Shown here: positions 42,458 through 50,562 of the stretch, piece after piece
How positions within the stretch are numbered: the first letter of the stretch is position 1
How the letters are laid out: each line of letters begins with the position of its first letter
DNA from: Treponema sp.
Lineage (GTDB): Bacteria; Spirochaetota; Spirochaetia; Treponematales; Treponemataceae
Assembly: GCA_017464425.1 (NCBI GenBank)
Contig: JAFUDX010000002.1
Coordinates: forward strand, 1 to 64,000
Reading direction: 5' to 3'
Length of the DNA stretch: 64,000 nt
Notes under the pieces: generated by a model
Seen by the model: only the letters and a program-made list of their open reading frames with translations
What the model was told of the DNA's origin: nothing
Database searches by the model: none
Program-made: the position numbers and the translations under genes

Positions 42458-43762
42458 ATGATGCATATTTTTGATGATTGGAATTATGATTGTTATTCGC
42501 CCGCTTTCTTTAATATACACATGAACAATCCACTTCCCCTTAACAAAATGTTTGGAAGTGAATATGAATCTGAATTATTTCATGAATATTTGCATTTTTT
42601 GCAAGATACGACAACAACATTCGGAATTACAAATGCAAAAACGGTATTCAAAAAGATTTTGGATATGATACTGTATGTAAAAAACGCAGGTATTTCAACA
42701 TTTTCTTTACCCATTACAGGCTTTCATAAAGTTATAACTAAAGATAATTATGACATTGTAAAATCATACCTACAGTATACGAATACAAAATTGCTAAAAA
42801 GTAATATTATTAAAAAAATTCAAGAGCAGTCTGAAGATATTTTTGACTCCGACCTCTGTGATTTTATGAAAATATACACCTATGAATTATTTTTTACAAA
42901 TGGACGCTCTTGCAAATTTGGTGCTCATGCAATTATGGAAGGAATATGCCATCTTTTACAAAAACAAATATATCATATTGAAACTCAAAAATTACAAATT
43001 CCTTATGATTTATCTTACTCTATCTGGTGTCAATACCTACCCAGTGAAAAGAATAATTTAACAGCGTTTTTAGATTTATCAGAGGCCTCCCTTATGTTTT
43101 TTAATCCTGCAGAAATATTTATAACTACTGTGGATGCAATAAGAAAAGGACAAATAAGAGCAGATAATAATATCTATAAAAACATTGTGAATTATAAAGC
43201 TTTAGGAAAATCTAATAGACAAGTTTCTATGATTGATTTGTTTTTAGAAAATCATGACTTTTGTACAGAAAGTGTAAACGAAATTTATAAAACAGATATT
43301 TTTAAAGAATTTAAAAATTGGTTGCTTTCAATATTAGCAAAGGGCAAATCTGAAAGATTAGACGGAAAACCATTATTTTCATCTCTTTTAATTTTAAAAA
43401 ATTATTCTCCAGAAGAGCGTTCCTTATGGCTTTTGAATTGTTTTAAGGATTTTGGCTATCCAGTTGTTTCAAATGCAAAGGGCAATATTTTTTTCTTCAA
43501 TGCCTCAGATGAAGATACAACAGTTTCATTTTTAACAGCCCTTGCGGTTGAATCAGTATACAAATGCTTATATTATGAAAATTTTGAAGGTTGTGAATTA
43601 ACACGAATTTGTAAATTTCTAAAAGAAAGTTTTCATGTAAAATTTGATAATAATCGTTGTATGACAAAACCTTGGAATAATAGTTTTAATTCTAACCATT
43701 TTTGTCCATTTGAAATTGTATGGAAAACATGGGGGTTATCAGAGAAAAAGTTTAAACGATAA
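42458..43762 (+). CDS. HEXXH-motif protein (putative metallopeptidase), accessory
   Basis: About 434 residues from the ATG at 42458; a GTG at 42428 is an alternative start. Early in the protein SELFHEYLHFLQDTTTTFG contains HEYLH (residues 42-46), the HEXXH zinc-metallopeptidase motif, with the following Q typical of HExxHxxQ proteins. The rest is mostly helical (KFGAHAIMEGICHLLQKQ may supply the third ligand Glu) and is not recognised. It follows the MATNPPIGD gene by 63 bp on the same strand, in the place held by DUF2188 in the other module. Strongly AT-rich, as expected for imported DNA. Peptidase activity is inferred from the motif only. Confidence 0.7.
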   Translation: MMHIFDDWNYDCYSPAFFNIHMNNPLPLNKMFGSEYESELFHEYLHFLQDTTTTFGITNAKTVFKKILDMILYVKNAGISTFSLPITGFHKVITKDNYDIVKSYLQYTNTKLLKSNIIKKIQEQSEDIFDSDLCDFMKIYTYELFFTNGRSCKFGAHAIMEGICHLLQKQIYHIETQKLQIPYDLSYSIWCQYLPSEKNNLTAFLDLSEASLMFFNPAEIFITTVDAIRKGQIRADNNIYKNIVNYKALGKSNRQVSMIDLFLENHDFCTESVNEIYKTDIFKEFKNWLLSILAKGKSERLDGKPLFSSLLILKNYSPEERSLWLLNCFKDFGYPVVSNAKGNIFFFNASDEDTTVSFLTALAVESVYKCLYYENFEGCELTRICKFLKESFHVKFDNNRCMTKPWNNSFNSNHFCPFEIVWKTWGLSEKKFKR

Positions 43763-43857
43763 AAGTAAGTAAAATTTATCTCATAGATTCTTTCGGTCGA
43801 TAAGCTATACACACTTTTTCAGTGATAAACAATATTATACAGCCGCTAGGTTTTAGC

Positions 43858-44979
43858 TCACTTATTTTCTGTTTTATTCAACAAATTATCAACTTTGTTT
43901 AAAATTTTGAACATAAAAATATATGTTTTCAAGCCATCATACGCCGTTAAAACTTCTTCCATTGCCACTTTATCATTTACACTTACTGTAAATTCCGAAT
44001 AATACTTATCCCCATTTAATCTTACAATAGTTTCTTTGGAGTTAATTATTTTTTTTATCATTTCAATCTCAGAATCATCTGCAACAAAATCTGCCCGCTC
44101 ATAAAGCCCAGCAGAATAAGAAATATATTCTCTTTTTATGCCTCTTAAATTAATCGTATATCTTTCTCCATCCACAAGGATAAGAGCTTCATCCATAAAT
44201 AGCCAATCATCAGCACAATAATTAAAAACAAAGTGTAAAACTTCTCCCTGCTCCTTACTTCCAATATATGGTAAAAAATATTTTCGACTTGTTACCGAAT
44301 TCGGAGTAAACCAACTCTCATAAAAAGTAATGTCTCTTATTTTGTCATAAGTTTTGTGTAATTTTAATTTCTTACTTTTTTTGTATGCATTGTATTCATC
44401 AATTTTTTTTTCTAATAAATATGAATTTTTTATTTGTTTAGTTTCATCTGTCGAAAGTTTCACATATGCCAAAAGTGCATGAAAAATAGTAGTATCATAT
44501 TTTGTTATATCATCCCCTATCTCATTTATTTTTGTTTCAGCATCGTCAATCAAAAAAACACTTATTTTTTCCTCGGCATTCGTCAAAATTTCATAATTTT
44601 TTATACCATTTTTTACATCATCGTCTTGTTTATCATAAAAATCACGAGCTTCAACAATTTTATCTTTTGAGGAGATTGTTACTTCTCCTATTTCATTTAT
44701 TTTTTCTTCAAGAATACTAATTTTTTCCTGTATTACAAGTTGATTATATTTATTGCGTGCAGCAATTAGTTTATTTTTATATCGAAGTTGTTTTTTATCT
44801 GCGTCCAGTAAAGATTCAACAGCTTTTTCAGCAGCAGTTATAGAATCGTTACTTTCAAGTGTAATCGCACCTATTGCTTTTATCTGTGCATCCACAACTT
44901 TCGCTTCTTCACTTTGAAAACAGGATGATAATAAAAATGAAAGAATTAAAATATAAATTAAAAAAAATGGCTTTTTCAT
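43858..44979 (-). CDS. Lipoprotein with helical repeats
   Basis: 373 residues, lipobox LLSSC (Cys about residue 20). Residues 30-160 contain three related helical units (IKAIGAITLESNDSITAAEKAVESL, INEIGEVTISSKDKIVEARDFYDK, INEIGDDITKYDTTIFHALLAY), a pattern seen in lipoproteins with repeated helical hairpins. The C-terminal part (ITFYESWFTPNSV.., FNYCADDWLFMDEALILVDGERY) is a beta domain. It is the last of three exported-protein genes divergent from the XRE gene at 46172. Confidence 0.7.
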   Translation of the reverse strand: MKKPFFLIYILILSFLLSSCFQSEEAKVVDAQIKAIGAITLESNDSITAAEKAVESLLDADKKQLRYKNKLIAARNKYNQLVIQEKISILEEKINEIGEVTISSKDKIVEARDFYDKQDDDVKNGIKNYEILTNAEEKISVFLIDDAETKINEIGDDITKYDTTIFHALLAYVKLSTDETKQIKNSYLLEKKIDEYNAYKKSKKLKLHKTYDKIRDITFYESWFTPNSVTSRKYFLPYIGSKEQGEVLHFVFNYCADDWLFMDEALILVDGERYTINLRGIKREYISYSAGLYERADFVADDSEIEMIKKIINSKETIVRLNGDKYYSEFTVSVNDKVAMEEVLTAYDGLKTYIFMFKILNKVDNLLNKTENK

Positions 44980-44988
44980 ATCAAACTC

Positions 44989-45510
44989 CTATTTATAATT
45001 GTAATTATAATTGTTCCGTTGTAATTTCCTATCAAACATTTCCAAAACAAAAATTTGTTCAGTTTCATTACTCAAAAGATTTCTTTGCGTTCCTGTGGTA
45101 AGCATAATAATATTGCCATTATCAGTTTCATAATAAAGTCCTCCGTCAATTTTATCCAAATATTTCAATCCATATTTTTTTTCTAATTTCATCAATAAAT
45201 TTTCAAAATCACTGATTGAAAATGCTGGGGCAAAATAAAATCTTATATCAAAGAAAACATTGTTATAATCAAAAGAAACATCTAATTTTTGTATAGGGCA
45301 GCCTTCTATAGTTAAATCTTCTGAAAAACCAACATACGAATCTGTACTTTCGTCTTCAGAATAAAAACTTATCCAGCCTTGTTTTTCAAGTTCCTTTTTT
45401 ACAATTTCTCGTTCTGAACCAAAACTAATGCCGAAATATCCCATTAAGGGTTCTGCTGACACCAAACTATGTAATAAAAGAACTGTAAGTAAACCAATAA
45501 GCCTTTTCAT
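44989..45510 (-). CDS. Exported protein, paralogous to its upstream neighbour
   Basis: 173 residues with signal peptide ending LVSA. The mature start GYFGISFGSEREIVKKELEKQGW is the same motif as GFWDAKFGDTRQSVKAMMVKRNW in the neighbouring gene, and both have FDYNNVFFDIRF/FDFANDRFNKAAV strands and a later LLMKLEKKYG/VIKVLKEKYN helix. These are tandem paralogues of a periplasmic alpha/beta domain common in treponemes. Function unknown. Confidence 0.7.
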   Translation of the reverse strand: MKRLIGLLTVLLLHSLVSAEPLMGYFGISFGSEREIVKKELEKQGWISFYSEDESTDSYVGFSEDLTIEGCPIQKLDVSFDYNNVFFDIRFYFAPAFSISDFENLLMKLEKKYGLKYLDKIDGGLYYETDNGNIIMLTTGTQRNLLSNETEQIFVLEMFDRKLQRNNYNYNYK

Positions 45511-45521
45511 AAAACACCATC

Positions 45522-46067
45522 CTACAAATCATCTTCTATATGTTTTCTTTTAGAAGATTCTTTTTCTTTCAAATACTCAAGTGTTATTTCTGTATCAATA
45601 AAATCAAAAATATATAAATTGAAATTACCAGAAACATTTATCACATTTATTTTTATCATATCACCATTGCCAGTAGCTAAAGTAATTGTTAACTCATCGT
45701 GTCCTTCTAGATCATGCTTGTCTGTATCATAAATTTTGCAATTATATTTTTCCTTTAGAACCTTAATAACATCCATAACTGCCGAATTATCAAATGTTGA
45801 CAGCGTTACAGCTGCTTTGTTAAATCTATCATTCGCAAAATCAAATTTTATATCTGTAACAGGTAATCCCACCCATGTGCCGCCAGATTTTTTGTAAATG
45901 ATGGATTCAAAATCTTCTTCTGAAATATCCCAGTTTCTTTTCACCATCATTGCTTTTACAGATTGCCTTGTATCACCAAATTTCGCATCCCAAAATCCTG
46001 TTAAATCCTCTGCGAAAGTTGGGATAGATAAAACTAAAAAAAATAATAAGACCGCAATTCTTTTCAT
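45522..46067 (-). CDS. Exported protein, first of the tandem pair
   Basis: 181 residues from the ATG at 46067 (MKRIAVLLFFLVLSIPTFA signal peptide); a longer frame to 46127 would bury the signal. Shares the FG(D/S)xR..VKxxMxKxxW motif with the next gene. First gene of the exported operon; candidate XRE binding sites containing TATAGTTT and AAACTA lie in the divergent gap upstream. Confidence 0.7.
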   Translation of the reverse strand: MKRIAVLLFFLVLSIPTFAEDLTGFWDAKFGDTRQSVKAMMVKRNWDISEEDFESIIYKKSGGTWVGLPVTDIKFDFANDRFNKAAVTLSTFDNSAVMDVIKVLKEKYNCKIYDTDKHDLEGHDELTITLATGNGDMIKINVINVSGNFNLYIFDFIDTEITLEYLKEKESSKRKHIEDDL

Positions 46068-46080
46068 ATGAAATACAAAA

Positions 46081-46152
46081 CTTATAGTTTTATTTTTCAT
46101 ACTATCAGTAATTTGAATCATAGTCAATCTAATAGTTATAATTTATAAACTA
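46081..46152. promoter_or_regulatory. Candidate XRE operator region
   Basis: CTTATAGTTT (46081-46090) and the imperfect palindrome TAGTTATAATTTATAAACTA (46133-46152) lie in the divergent gap. The TATAGTT half-site matches that at 38439-38456. The second element also contains a TATAAT that may be the XRE -10. Confidence 0.45.
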
Positions 46153-46171
46153 AAAGAGATAGTTTACTTAT

Positions 46172-46501
46172 ATGAATGAAGACGATATAAAAAAACTCTT
46201 TGGTCAAAACTTAAAATATCTCAGAAACAAGAAAAACTTTTCACAATTACAGCTTGCAGATAAAGCTGATGTTACTTTTAATTTTATAAATGACATAGAG
46301 AATGGGAAAAAATGGATTTCACCTGCAACACTTTCAAAGTTATGTAATGCTTTAGAAATACCGCCATATCAGTTTTTTGTTGGTATACAACCTTCCTTGT
46401 CAAATGACTGCAACGCAAATACTTTGGAAGTATTTTCCACAGATGTTTTAAATCAGATAAATAAGATTTTTAAAGACTGTATTACGCGATATAAAATTTA
46501 A
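46172..46501 (+). CDS. XRE-family regulator
   Basis: 109 residues, helix-turn-helix NLKYLRNKKNFSQLQLADKADVTFNFINDIENGK (about residues 11-48). C-terminal tail unassigned. Divergent from the tandem exported-protein genes and placed between them and the intact pntB, as for the other two XRE genes of the island. Confidence 0.85.
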   Translation: MNEDDIKKLFGQNLKYLRNKKNFSQLQLADKADVTFNFINDIENGKKWISPATLSKLCNALEIPPYQFFVGIQPSLSNDCNANTLEVFSTDVLNQINKIFKDCITRYKI

Positions 46502-46548
46502 AAAATTCAAAACTAGCGACACAACAAAAGTTATGCCGCCAGTTTGTT

Positions 46549-46743
46549 TTAGGCGATAACGATTTTTCCGTGCGCTATTCTTTTTCGAATCGCATCAGCT
46601 TCATCGTATCTGCCTTTTACAATGCTAGAAAAATTATATTCATCTAGCTTTTCCAAAAAATCTTTTGACATGAACAATCTTTCAATCATGTCAGCCAACT
46701 GTGAATCAGATAAATTCTGACTCGTTTCCTCAAAAAGTTCCAT
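46549..46743 (-). CDS. Small acidic protein of unknown function (64 aa)
   Basis: MELFEETSQNLSDSQLADMIERLFMSKDFLEKLDEYNF.., preceded by a good AGGAG ribosome binding site. Helical and acidic at the N-terminus with a basic C-terminus (DAIRKRIAHGKIVIA). Could be an antitoxin-like or regulatory peptide; nothing conserved is recognised. Convergent with the XRE gene. Confidence 0.5.
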   Translation of the reverse strand: MELFEETSQNLSDSQLADMIERLFMSKDFLEKLDEYNFSSIVKGRYDEADAIRKRIAHGKIVIA

Positions 46744-47004
46744 AGCGGACTCCTTTTTGTTAAGATACGCTTTCTATGAAAGCAATGTCAGAATAAATCT
46801 AAAAAAATAAAGCCTTAAATTTTTTGATACAAATTCACAAAATTTATAAATATTTTCAACTGACAATCTCTGTATTATAAAAAAAAATAATTTATTATAT
46901 TATATAGAATTAGCAATCATTTAATTTAATCTGCAAGAAAGATTTAAAGAAAAGATAAAAAGTTATAAATTATATACATTTTACTTTGTGTGTTAACATT
47001 TTAT

Positions 47005-47050
47005 TTACAAAAAAAGCCAGCCCCCCAACCGAGGAACTGGCTTTTTTGTC
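47005..47050. terminator. Terminator of the pnt operon
   Basis: GCCAG/CTGGC stem extended by A6/T6 runs (47010-47047), functional in both directions. Between it and the pntB stop lies the inverted repeat GGTGGTTTCGAGAACCTCAACCACC-type element (47053-47082), relatives of which flank the pntB copies at 9906-9930 and 25236-25262. The remaining 46744-47004 is AT-rich without a visible gene. Confidence 0.8.
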
Positions 47051-47090
47051 ATCGTGGTGGTTTCGAGAACCTCAACCACCGTTTTTTTAC

Positions 47091-48542
47091 TTATTGGTCA
47101 TTAAACTCACTAACGAGAGCAGAGACCGTCGCTTTCGCGTCGCCGTAAATCATCACGGTGTTGTCGTTCGTGAAAAGCGGGTTCTCCACGCCGGAAAATC
47201 CCGTGCCCTTGCCGCGCTTCAAGACAAAGACCGTGCGAGCCTCGTGGGCGTTTACAATCGGCATACCGTAGAGCGGGCTTGACTCGTCGTTGATTGCGTC
47301 GGGGTTCACGACATCGTTTGCGCCGATGACAATCGCCACATCGACATTGCTCATCTGCGGATTCATCTCGTCCGCCGTTTTCAGCTGCTCATACGGCACA
47401 TTCGCCTCGGCGAGCAAGACATTCATGTGTCCCGGCATACGACCCGCGACCGGGTGAATCGCAAAGTTCACCTCCGCGCCGTTCGCCTCGAGTTTGTCGC
47501 AAAGCTCTTTAACCGCGTGCTGTGCCTGAGCCACCGCCATTCCGTATCCCGGCACGAACACGACATTCTTCGCCGCTTCCAGAATCATATAAGCGTCCTC
47601 GACAGACATCGCTTTCGGCTCTTTCGCTGGTCCCCCGTTGCCTTTCTTCTTCTGCCCGCCGAAACTCTTGAACAAAAGGCTTCCGAAAGTGCGGTTCATC
47701 GCCTTGCACATAATCAATGTAAGAATCAAGCCGGACGCGCCGACCAGACAGCCCGAAACGACCAAGACCGTGTTGTTGATTGCAAATCCCGCGAACGCCG
47801 CCGCAAGACCAGAAAGCGCGTTCAGGAACGAAATGATGACCGGCATATCGCCGCCGCCAATCGGGATGACCATCGTGAAGCCGAGCAAGAGGAAGATTGC
47901 CGTCGAAGCAATCACGCCGCACTTCTCAATCTCCGCGAATCCGAACGGATTGTCCGCCGTAAAGAAGGAGTACGCTACAATCGCCGCCAAGCCCAGCACG
48001 CACAGAATGCCGTTCACCGCGTTCTTCGCAGGAATCACCCAGCCCTTGAAGGTCATCTTCCCGCTCAGTTTGCCCCACGCCACGAGCGAGCCGGTGAACG
48101 CCACCGCGCCAATCGCAATCGTCAAGCCGAGTGAGACCGCCGTAAAGTAGTCGCCTTTTTCCGCCGCAATGTACTGCGTGAGCGCGACCAAAAGCGAAGA
48201 CAAGCCGCCGAAGCCGTTGAAAAGCGCGACAAGCTCAGGCATCCCCGTCATCTGCACCTTCTTAGACCAAATCGCGCCGATGACCGTGCCGATAAGCACC
48301 GCCGCCACAATCCAGCAGTAGCCGTTCGACAAAAGCGGGTTTCCGCCCCACGCCGAAGCGTCCGAAGCGAACGCGCTCATCACATCCTTCTGAATCAGAA
48401 CCGTCACACACGCAATCAGCATACCGACCGCCGAATACGCGTTACCCTTACGCGCAGTATCCGTCTTTCCCAGCAGCTTGATGCCGCGGATAAAGAAGAT
48501 ACAAGAAATCATGTACAGAATTTTAATCAATGTGTCATTCAT
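47091..48542 (-). CDS. pntB: NAD(P) transhydrogenase subunit beta (intact)
   Basis: 483 residues. Eight or nine membrane helices in the first 260 residues (LVALFNGFGGLSSLLVALTQYI is the conserved helix motif). The NADP-binding domain III follows: EDAYMILEAAKNVVFVPGYGMAVAQAQHAV (GYGMAVAQAQ), FAIHPVAGRMPGHMNVLLAEA, VAIVIGANDVVNPDA, GMPIVNAHEARTVFVLKRG and NTVMIYGDAK. With PntAA/PntAB it uses the proton gradient to reduce NADP with NADH. It is the intact parent-type copy for five 3' fragments located downstream. It starts 11 nt after pntAB. Confidence 0.97.
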   Translation of the reverse strand: MNDTLIKILYMISCIFFIRGIKLLGKTDTARKGNAYSAVGMLIACVTVLIQKDVMSAFASDASAWGGNPLLSNGYCWIVAAVLIGTVIGAIWSKKVQMTGMPELVALFNGFGGLSSLLVALTQYIAAEKGDYFTAVSLGLTIAIGAVAFTGSLVAWGKLSGKMTFKGWVIPAKNAVNGILCVLGLAAIVAYSFFTADNPFGFAEIEKCGVIASTAIFLLLGFTMVIPIGGGDMPVIISFLNALSGLAAAFAGFAINNTVLVVSGCLVGASGLILTLIMCKAMNRTFGSLLFKSFGGQKKKGNGGPAKEPKAMSVEDAYMILEAAKNVVFVPGYGMAVAQAQHAVKELCDKLEANGAEVNFAIHPVAGRMPGHMNVLLAEANVPYEQLKTADEMNPQMSNVDVAIVIGANDVVNPDAINDESSPLYGMPIVNAHEARTVFVLKRGKGTGFSGVENPLFTNDNTVMIYGDAKATVSALVSEFNDQ

Positions 48543-48553
48543 CGTTCAGCCTC

Positions 48554-48847
48554 TTACTTTTTAGCATCCTTCTTCTTGAACATACCAAGCATACGGTCAG
48601 TAACCATGTACCCGCCGATAACATTGATAGTCGCAAACACAATCGCGAGGAAACCGAGCACCGCGCCCACCTTTCCGCCGATTTTGACCGCCAACGCCGT
48701 GATTGAAATCGCGCCAACCACCGTGATACCAGAAATAGCGTTCGTTCCGCTCATCAACGGCGTGTGCAACTGCGACGGAACCTTTGCAATCAACTCCAAT
48801 CCCAAGAAAGCAGCGATTACAAACACAAAAATAAGCATTATATCCAT
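48554..48847 (-). CDS. pntAB: NAD(P) transhydrogenase subunit alpha, part 2 (membrane)
   Basis: 97 residues: FVFVIAAFLGLELIAKVPSQLHTPLMSGTNAISGI is the signature of the separate alpha-2 membrane subunit. Three or four helices. Placed just upstream of pntB. In this genome it is separated from pntAA by a TfoX-like gene and an R1 repeat. Confidence 0.95.
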   Translation of the reverse strand: MDIMLIFVFVIAAFLGLELIAKVPSQLHTPLMSGTNAISGITVVGAISITALAVKIGGKVGAVLGFLAIVFATINVIGGYMVTDRMLGMFKKKDAKK

Positions 48848-48870
48848 ACTTTTCTCCTTAAAAATTATGT

Positions 48871-48954
48871 TGGGGGAAGTCTCCCCCTCGCTCCAAAGCC
48901 TACGGCTTTTTCGCTACCCCCTCTGCGGGGGACACCCCCGCAACGCCCCCGAAA
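48871..48954. repeat. GC-rich hairpin repeat R1, copy d
   Basis: GGGGGAAGTCTCCCCCTCGC, GCCTACGGCTTTTTCGC, CCCCCTCTGCGGGGGACACC and CGCAACGCCCCCGAAAG. This copy lies inside the pnt operon between the TfoX-like gene and pntAB and lacks the AATTGC..CAATTTT tail of the other copies. Confidence 0.8.
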
Positions 48955-48959
48955 GGCAT

Positions 48960-49256
48960 TTATTCCAAATCAGAAAGCATCGAATTCACCAGTTCTTTCA
49001 AGAATTCGCGGTCGTCCACTTCTTCCACGAGGAGCATTTCTTTTGCCCCGTCGTAGGGAAGTTCCCGCCGTGCCTCTGGCATTTTCTCCAGCGCGGATTT
49101 CGTCGGCTTCACAAGGAAGCGGTCGTCGTAAATCCCGCCGAACAATTTTTCGTTGCAGTACAGCAGGTACTCGCCCATCATAGCTCTAGCCGTGATTCCT
49201 TCCACAAGCGAAAGCTGGTCAAGGACGAACTCCAAATATTCTTTAGAACTAGCCAT
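48960..49256 (-). CDS. TfoX N-terminal-domain-like protein
   Basis: 98 residues. EFVLDQLSLVEGITARAMMGEYLLYCNEKLFGGIYDDRFLVKPT matches the TfoX N-terminal domain (vxxRxMFGgxglyxdGkxFalixdgxLylK). Stand-alone domains of this kind are common and have no proven role; TfoX itself regulates competence. Being inside the pnt operon, together with an R1 copy on one side and GGTGGTTGAG repeats on the other (49270-49333), suggests it was inserted there. Confidence 0.75.
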   Translation of the reverse strand: MASSKEYLEFVLDQLSLVEGITARAMMGEYLLYCNEKLFGGIYDDRFLVKPTKSALEKMPEARRELPYDGAKEMLLVEEVDDREFLKELVNSMLSDLE

Positions 49257-49334
49257 TCAAATGTCTCTCAGAGTACGGTGGTTGAGCGAAGTCGAAAACA
49301 CCTAACTGGTCATTTCGACAGGCTCAATGACCGA

Positions 49335-50465
49335 CTACGCCTTGAATCTCTCGTGAATAATCTGTCCGCCCTGCGTGAGCAAGCAGCCCTTCATGATTTC
49401 GTCGTCGAGGTTCACCTTGAATTCCTTTGCTTCCTTGTCGTAGAAGCCCGCGTGCGTAAGGAATGCGGTGATGTTTCCACTGAACATCTTTGAAGCGTCA
49501 TAGGGAACTTGACGTTCAAGCAAGTCGCCCGACATAATCGTAACGCCGTTTTCGGTCACGACATTCTCAAAGAGCTTCGAGCCTTCCACATTGCCGCCCG
49601 TAGAGCACGCCATGTCAACGACGATTGAACCAGGCTGCATGCGGTCAAGCACATTCTTTTCGATAAGGCGCGGCGCTTTTCGACCAAAGACCTTCGCCGT
49701 GGTGATGACGATGTTCGCCTTTTCGCACACCTTCGCCTGCGCTTCCTTCTGCTTTGCAATCTGCTCAGGGGTCAGTTCCTTTGCGTAGCCCTGCGCCGTC
49801 TGTCCCATCTCGCCCAAGTCGATTTTGATGAAACTTGCGCCGAGCGACTTGACCTGCTCCTCAACGACCGGGCGGGTATCGAATGCGTCAACGCGCGCGC
49901 CCAAGCGTTTTGCCGTCGCAATCGCCTGCAATCCCGCCACGCCAACGCCGATGATGAACACGCGCGCCGGGTTAATCGTTCCCGCCGGAGTCACCATCAT
50001 CGGAAGGATTTTCGGAAGTTTTGCCGCCGCGTTCACCACCGCCACATAGCCCGCGAGCGAAGTCTGTGACGACTGCACATCCATTTTCTGCGCGAGCGTA
50101 GAGCGCGGAATCATCTCCAAAGAGACCGCCTGGATTCCGTTTGCCGCAAATTTGTTCAAAAGCTCTTTCTCGTTGAACGGATCCATGTAGCTCAAATGCA
50201 GCGTGCCTTCCTTAATTCCGTCAATTGAAGCAGGCTTCATGATTCGGACGATGATTTCTGAATCAGAGTATGCATCTTCTTCTTTCGCAACGATTGTCGC
50301 GCCAGCATTCTTATAGGCTTCGTCCGTGAAACCAGACTTCAAGCCCGCCCCACTCACGACTTTAATTTCAAAGCCCATGGGACTGAGTTTTTTGATGTCA
50401 TCAGGAATGAGCGCAACACGGGTCTCGCGTTCGTCCAATTCCTTACAGACCAAAACTTTCTTCAT
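49335..50465 (-). CDS. pntAA: NAD(P) transhydrogenase subunit alpha, part 1
   Basis: 376 residues, alanine dehydrogenase/PNT family. KELDERETRVALIPDDIKKL at the N-terminus (RVALxPxxVxxL), VSLEMIPRSTLAQKMDVQSSQ, the NAD-binding FIIGVGVAGLQAIATAKRLGARVDAFDTRP (GxGxxG) and VVDMACSTGGN. Domain I of transhydrogenase, cytoplasmic, binding NAD(H). First gene of the pnt operon; the promoter should lie in the divergent gap with yhbY. Confidence 0.95.
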   Translation of the reverse strand: MKKVLVCKELDERETRVALIPDDIKKLSPMGFEIKVVSGAGLKSGFTDEAYKNAGATIVAKEEDAYSDSEIIVRIMKPASIDGIKEGTLHLSYMDPFNEKELLNKFAANGIQAVSLEMIPRSTLAQKMDVQSSQTSLAGYVAVVNAAAKLPKILPMMVTPAGTINPARVFIIGVGVAGLQAIATAKRLGARVDAFDTRPVVEEQVKSLGASFIKIDLGEMGQTAQGYAKELTPEQIAKQKEAQAKVCEKANIVITTAKVFGRKAPRLIEKNVLDRMQPGSIVVDMACSTGGNVEGSKLFENVVTENGVTIMSGDLLERQVPYDASKMFSGNITAFLTHAGFYDKEAKEFKVNLDDEIMKGCLLTQGGQIIHERFKA

Positions 50466-50551
50466 TTATATGTGCCTCCTTTAAAGACATAAAAAATTCG
50501 TTTCTATTATATAACATATCCAAATTTATTTACAGATTTTTTTATTTTTTG

Positions 50552-50557
50552 TAATAT
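50552..50557 (+). promoter_or_regulatory. yhbY -10 box, putatively leaderless
   Basis: TAATAT preceded by TG lies 5 nt before the ATG at 50563. No Shine-Dalgarno is present. Confidence 0.45.
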
Positions 50558-50562
50558 GAATT

